Shown here: one piece after another, positions 7,296 through 9,826 of the stretch | How positions within the stretch are numbered: position 1 is the first letter of the stretch | How the letters are laid out: each line of letters opens with the position of its first letter | NCBI GenBank assembly: GCA_021807585.1 | Contig: JAKBCQ010000040.1 | Location: 1-9,826, forward strand | Length of the DNA: 9,826 bases | Direction: 5' to 3' | Source of the DNA: Planctomycetota bacterium | Lineage (GTDB): Bacteria; Planctomycetota; Planctomycetia; Isosphaerales; Isosphaeraceae | Made by a program: the position numbers and the translations under genes | Notes under the pieces: model-generated | Seen by the model: the letters and a program-made list of their open reading frames with translations, nothing else | Database searches by the model: none | What the model was told of the DNA's origin: nothing

Positions 7296-7343
7296 GATAT
7301 GATATTATATATTATAAATGATGTCTAATTTGTGATGTTATGG
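7296..7343 (-). promoter_or_regulatory. AT-rich intergenic gap, possible promoter for the epimerase operon
   Basis: This 48-bp gap between transporter stop and epimerase start is about 20% G+C (10 of 50 bases at 7296-7345), far below its neighbours. On the minus strand it contains two overlapping TATAAT-like hexamers (TTTATAATATATAAT). No convincing -35 box sits at 16-18 bp from either, and there is no Shine-Dalgarno before the ATG. It may hold a promoter for the epimerase-hydrolase-glycosyltransferase unit, but read-through from the transporter gene is also possible. Confidence 0.3.
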
Positions 7344-8747
7344 TTAAAGTTGAAGGAGCCCGCAGCCGACGATTACGAGGAACGCCGCGGCGATCGCCGC
7401 CGCTCCCGTGCGGAACCTCTGCGAGTTCGGCGCTCGATCGCCGAGCCGGGCGACCCCCGCCGCGACCCCGAGCAAAACCGCCGCCATCCCCGCGCTGAAC
7501 GCCGCGACGAGAGCCAAGCCGAGCCGCAACCGACCGATCGCGTCGGCGACGAGCACGAGCACGACCGCCTCCCAGCACGGAACGAGCCCCGCCGAGATTC
7601 CAAGAGCGATGAGATTCGTCAACCCTCCCCGGACGTTCGCCGACGGCTCGTCGTGGCCGATTTCGTAACCCCCCAAGATTCGACCGAGACGCCACGCGCC
7701 CAAGATCGCGATCACGAAGCCCGCGATCCGCGCCAGCGCGATATGGATCGAACCGTAAGCCGTCGTGTGCGTTAAAGCAAGCCCAAGAGCGACGAGCAAG
7801 ACCGACGCGAAGTGCGTCAGCGTTGTCACGATCGCGAGCGCAGCGGCGCTCGACCTTTTCCCCGACCCCGAGAGAGACGCCGCGGCGATGATCGTTTTTC
7901 CGTGCCCCGGCTGGATCGAATGAACCGCGCCGAGCGCAAACGCGGTCGCCAATAAAACGCCCCAAGACATCCCCGTCCGTCGATCCAAAAGCCGCGTCAG
8001 GCTCGCCGACGGCGCCGATCGTAATCCGTCGCCACGGCGTGACTGGGAAGAAATCGATCCCAAAATCGATCGACCGTTCGCAGTCGTGGAGCCTGTTACC
8101 TGCGAATCCGCGGCGGCGACCGCCGAAGGCGACGATCCGCTCGCATCAAAATCGACCTCAACCCGCTTGGTACGGAGTTCTTCCTGGTCGGACAACTTCC
8201 AAACGGGTTGGATCGCGATCTCATCGACATTTTGCGGGAGATCGTCGCCGCGCAGCTTCACCCCCTCGGCCGGTTTGATCGCCAACCTGCTCGTCCCCTC
8301 CGACGAACTAAAATTGGTATCATGAACAGATAATTGTCCATGATTCGATTTAAGCTCGGCGCGGAAGTGAAAGACATACCTCGGATGTTCCTCGACCGCG
8401 AGGTCGAAGCCGTTGAATTCGAGCGGCGCCGGGTCGCGATCGACCGTGACGAGAATTCCCTTCGCGTTGAGCGGGCCCGTTTCCAAGCCGTAGCGGTTGA
8501 ACCACGCCTCGCGATCGCCCCCTTCGATTTTACCAATCAATGATTTTAGTTCTTGAGTGAGCGTTAATTCAGCGAGCGAAACTTCATAATCAATTGTAAT
8601 CGTTTTTGATCCGACATAAACCTGGATCGATCGATCGACGCGCGCGTTGGGAATATCGTGAGCGTGCGCCGCGGTCGCGACGACGAGAATCACGCATGCG
8701 ACGAGGAGCGAACCGGGGAAGCGATTAATAAAATTTTTCGAGCGCAC
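7344..8747 (-). CDS. NicO/RcnA-family nickel/cobalt transporter with exported N-terminal domain (467 aa)
   Basis: Inner-membrane transporter of the NicO group, whose members move Ni2+ or Co2+ (import or efflux varies in the family). With the GTG start at 8747, a signal peptide precedes AHA-HD at 27-31. An exported domain of ~200 residues follows (VYVGSKTITIDYEVSLAELT), similar in style to the extracytoplasmic domains that precede NicO modules. A Ser-rich linker (~200-255) leads to about six membrane segments between 261 and 467. The family metal motif is HSIQPGHGKT (276-285, His276 and His282). It is followed by LTHFAS (His312) and GLVPCWEA (Pro390-Cys391). The loop between membrane segments 3 and 4 has only one His (GHDEP) and lacks the His-rich insert of E. 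coli RcnA. An in-frame ATG at 8807 would put 20 Ser-rich residues before the signal and overlap the upstream gene by 83 bp, so I prefer 8747. Overlap with the receiver gene is then 23 bp. Confidence 0.88.
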   Translation of the reverse strand: MRSKNFINRFPGSLLVACVILVVATAAHAHDIPNARVDRSIQVYVGSKTITIDYEVSLAELTLTQELKSLIGKIEGGDREAWFNRYGLETGPLNAKGILVTVDRDPAPLEFNGFDLAVEEHPRYVFHFRAELKSNHGQLSVHDTNFSSSEGTSRLAIKPAEGVKLRGDDLPQNVDEIAIQPVWKLSDQEELRTKRVEVDFDASGSSPSAVAAADSQVTGSTTANGRSILGSISSQSRRGDGLRSAPSASLTRLLDRRTGMSWGVLLATAFALGAVHSIQPGHGKTIIAAASLSGSGKRSSAAALAIVTTLTHFASVLLVALGLALTHTTAYGSIHIALARIAGFVIAILGAWRLGRILGGYEIGHDEPSANVRGGLTNLIALGISAGLVPCWEAVVLVLVADAIGRLRLGLALVAAFSAGMAAVLLGVAAGVARLGDRAPNSQRFRTGAAAIAAAFLVIVGCGLLQL

Positions 8748-9105
8748 GGGTGACGACGTAGATGACGACGTGGCGGCTGACCGGTTTGGCGAGAACGCAG
8801 AACGCATGGGCCGAGAGCGCCTTCCGGAGGAGGTTTTCGTCGTGTTCCGCCGAGATCAAAATCGTGGGCAACAGCCCTTTGATTCGGCGAACGACCTCCA
8901 TCGTTTCAAGTCCGGACATTTTTGGCAAATGCATGTCCATCAAGGCGAGATGAACGTCTTGATGCTGGACGATATCGACCGCCTCCTCACCGCTTTCGGC
9001 GAGGAGGGTGTGAAACCCCTCGGGCTCAAAGATCTCGCGCAACGTTTCCCGGGCGAGCGGGTCGTCGTCGGTGATCAACAAAGAAAAAGGGCGGTCGAGC
9101 GTCAC
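8725..9105 (-). CDS. Receiver-only response regulator (CheY-like, 126 aa)
   Basis: Single-domain two-component receiver, phosphorylated by an unseen histidine kinase. With the GTG start at 9105, the acid pair is Asp13-Asp14 (LLITDDDPLARETL) and the phospho-acceptor is Asp57 in LALMDMHLPKMSGLE. Ser85 (LISAEHD) is the switch Ser/Thr, and Lys107-Pro108 (LAKP) is the invariant pair. The protein ends with the last helix, so no output domain is attached. An in-frame TTG at 9144 and GTG at 9129 give longer versions (139 and 134 aa). I prefer 9105 because it begins directly with TLDRPFSLL, and because a TATAAT at 9151-9156 would place transcription start near 9144, making the TTG leaderless. The gene overlaps the NicO transporter by 23 bp and is likely coupled to it. 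It may act through protein contact or by competing for phosphate; its partner is unknown. Confidence 0.88.
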   Translation of the reverse strand: MTLDRPFSLLITDDDPLARETLREIFEPEGFHTLLAESGEEAVDIVQHQDVHLALMDMHLPKMSGLETMEVVRRIKGLLPTILISAEHDENLLRKALSAHAFCVLAKPVSRHVVIYVVTRALEKFY

Positions 9106-9150
9106 CACAAACCAATCTCGTGATTCCACAAAAAGTTTAACCAACCGGAG

Positions 9151-9156
9151 ATTATA
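9151..9156 (-). promoter_or_regulatory. Candidate -10 box for the regulator-transporter unit
   Basis: A perfect TATAAT on the minus strand lies 45-51 bp upstream of the preferred receiver start at 9105. There is no good -35 at 17 bp (TCGTTC on the minus strand), which would fit an activator-dependent promoter or may mean the box is chance in an AT-rich patch. Confidence 0.35.
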
Positions 9157-9190
9157 TGCAAATGACGCGCCGTGAACGAGGCGAAGTCGA

Positions 9191-9239
9191 TTACAACGAA
9201 ATGCCGGTTGTAACTGGTTAGTATTTCATCAGTTACAAC
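9191..9239. promoter_or_regulatory. Cluster of three TTACAAC half-sites with a perfect 10-bp inverted repeat
   Basis: TTACAAC occurs at 9191-9197 and 9233-9239 on the plus strand and as its reverse complement GTTGTAA at 9207-9213. The second and third copies belong to a perfect inverted repeat, GTTGTAACTG (9207-9216) and CAGTTACAAC (9230-9239), with a 13-nt spacer. The two same-orientation copies start 42 bp apart, four helical turns. The cluster lies about 35-83 bp upstream of the candidate -10 at 9151-9156, as expected for an activator or repressor operator. It is not a terminator for a known gene: the stem is half A/T and no T-run follows. It does not match the NikR or RcnR operators I know. 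Confidence 0.4.
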
Positions 9240-9291
9240 GGGCGAGGCGGCGTCGGTAAGGGCTTTGATCGCGTTCGCGGGTTGTCGGATT

Positions 9292-9304
9292 TGCCAATTT
9301 GGCA
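9292..9304. repeat. 13-bp palindrome TGCCAA-T-TTGGCA
   Basis: A perfect 6-bp inverted repeat with a one-base centre lies between the TTACAAC cluster and the gene remnant. A related AATTGGC half occurs about 15 bp to the right (near 9315-9321). It could be a dimeric regulator site, but one short palindrome in 700 bp of non-coding DNA may be chance. Confidence 0.25.
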
Positions 9305-9471
9305 GATGGATCGTGTCGAATTGGCGGCGAGCGACGGTTAGATCGCGACGTGATCGAATCGCGAGTCGGCGGCGCGACGCGTCCCGATTGGGTCGATCGA
9401 TCCGATCCGTCGCCGAACGGGTCGAACCGCGCGGTTCGGAAAAAACAACATGTTTTATAACAATTATTCAT

Positions 9472-9636
9472 TTATGAAGGACGGGGGCGATCACCGTCGT
9501 TGATTCGAGGAACGAGTTTGGGGCGATCGTTGAGATTCGCTCCCGTCGCGAGCCGAGCGACGACGTTATCGGCGGGATCGACGGGGTTGAGCCAAGCGAT
9601 TCCTTGAAGAACTTTGACGTCTTGATATGTAGAGTG
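9472..9636 (-). pseudogene. Possible C-terminal remnant of a broken gene (54 codons, no start)
   Basis: On the minus strand a frame is open from just after a TGA (9637-9639) to a TAA (9472-9474). It reads like a globular protein tail (VKVLQGIAWLNPVDPADNVV, later RPKLVPRINDGDRPRPS) and has the NNC-rich third positions of the neighbouring minus-strand genes. It contains no ATG, GTG or TTG codon at all, so it cannot be a complete gene as it stands. Either the 5' part was lost where the repeat-bearing DNA at 9640-9826 joins, or a frameshift lies near 9637. I do not recognise the family. The complementary plus-strand frame is also open and purine-first, so the coding strand is not certain. Confidence 0.35.
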
Positions 9637-9710
9637 TCAATCGAAACGGCACGATCCTGGCCAAAGCTAAGAGGCTATCCGGAAAGAGAGCCGCATATTC
9701 GACGCGATTT

Positions 9711-9826
9711 GAGGGCGAACCCGAAAACGGGAGGGCGAACCTCCTGGTGAGCCGCATTATTATGTTTGCGATTATTGACCGATAAATCGGCCTGGTCGCC
9801 CGAGTTTACGAGAAGAGGCTCACCGG
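9711..9826. repeat. Direct and inverted repeats at the window end
   Basis: GAGGGCGAACC is repeated exactly at 9711-9721 and 9731-9741 (20-bp offset). CTGGTGAGCC at 9744-9753 is answered by GGCTCACCGG at 9817-9826, an inverted repeat with 9 of 10 bases pairing and a 63-bp spacer, cut by the window end. GAGCCGCAT also occurs twice (9688-9696 and 9749-9757). The combination GGGAGGGCGAACCTCCTGG resembles GC-rich intergenic repeats I associate with planctomycete genomes (from memory). No open frame of quality crosses it. Confidence 0.4.

Larger units (their letters stand above)
9145..9471. other. Intergenic region without a gene
   Basis: No coding sequence is supported here. The two longest open frames (plus 9265-9477, minus 9229-9471) are Arg/Ser-rich with no recognisable motif and poor codon structure. 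The region holds the candidate -10, the TTACAAC cluster and a 13-bp palindrome, and then becomes AT-rich around 9440-9475. Confidence 0.6.

Noticed and set aside
6261..7328. Long plus-strand open frame (355 codons) opposite the epimerase gene
   Set aside because: The sequence is Arg-rich with no domain, while the minus strand carries all catalytic residues of an enolase-superfamily enzyme.
8725..9144. Receiver gene starting at the TTG at 9144
   Set aside because: The TTG lies where transcription from the TATAAT at 9151-9156 would begin, and the extra residues precede the normal start of the receiver fold; kept only as an alternative.
9566..9757. Minus-strand 63-codon frame at the right edge
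   Set aside because: It begins inside the repeat element, overlaps the better-looking tail frame and reads as Arg/Ser-rich with no motif.

Overview
The window comes from a GC-rich bacterial chromosome (roughly 60% G+C by eye). I think it is a planctomycete, possibly of the Isosphaeraceae type. The reasons are protein style (a large membrane-anchored protein with no recognisable domain, a secreted HELTH metallopeptidase, a receiver protein containing RPFSLLITDDD), weak or absent Shine-Dalgarno signals, and a GGGAGGGCGAACCTCCTGG-type intergenic repeat near the right edge. This assignment is inference from sequence style only. No rRNA, tRNA, CRISPR array, transposase or phage gene was seen.

Left third, plus strand: the C-terminal part of a class II fumarase/aspartase-superfamily lyase (1-661) enters from the left. 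A 259-bp gap follows. Next come a 516-aa single-pass membrane protein of unknown function (921-2471) and, 45 bp later, a 502-aa exported putative zinc metallopeptidase (2517-4025). The last two are probably co-transcribed.

Middle and right, minus strand, converging on the metallopeptidase with only 21 bp between stop codons: read in the direction of transcription, the order is a receiver-only response regulator (9105-8725), a NicO/RcnA-type Ni/Co transporter with an exported N-terminal domain (8747-7344), a 48-bp very AT-rich gap, an enolase-superfamily dipeptide-epimerase-like enzyme (7295-6111), an alpha/beta hydrolase (6118-5228) and a GT4-type glycosyltransferase (5231-4047). The regulator and transporter overlap by 23 bp, epimerase and hydrolase by 8 bp, and hydrolase and glycosyltransferase by 4 bp. 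This suggests two tightly packed, translationally coupled units: a metal-transport pair, and a peptide-epimerase/hydrolase/sugar-transferase trio that could act on an envelope or peptidoglycan-derived substrate (inference).

Right edge (9106-9826): no complete gene. It holds a perfect TATAAT for the minus-strand unit, a cluster of three TTACAAC half-sites upstream of it, a 13-bp palindrome, what looks like the C-terminal tail of a broken minus-strand gene with no start codon, and direct and inverted repeats running to the window end.

The most unusual large-scale feature is a compositional mosaic. Short islands of about 20-30% G+C (for example 3051-3115, 4961-5010 and 5341-5410) sit inside otherwise GC-rich genes without breaking the frame, and they turn the local protein sequence into K/N/I/Y-rich stretches.
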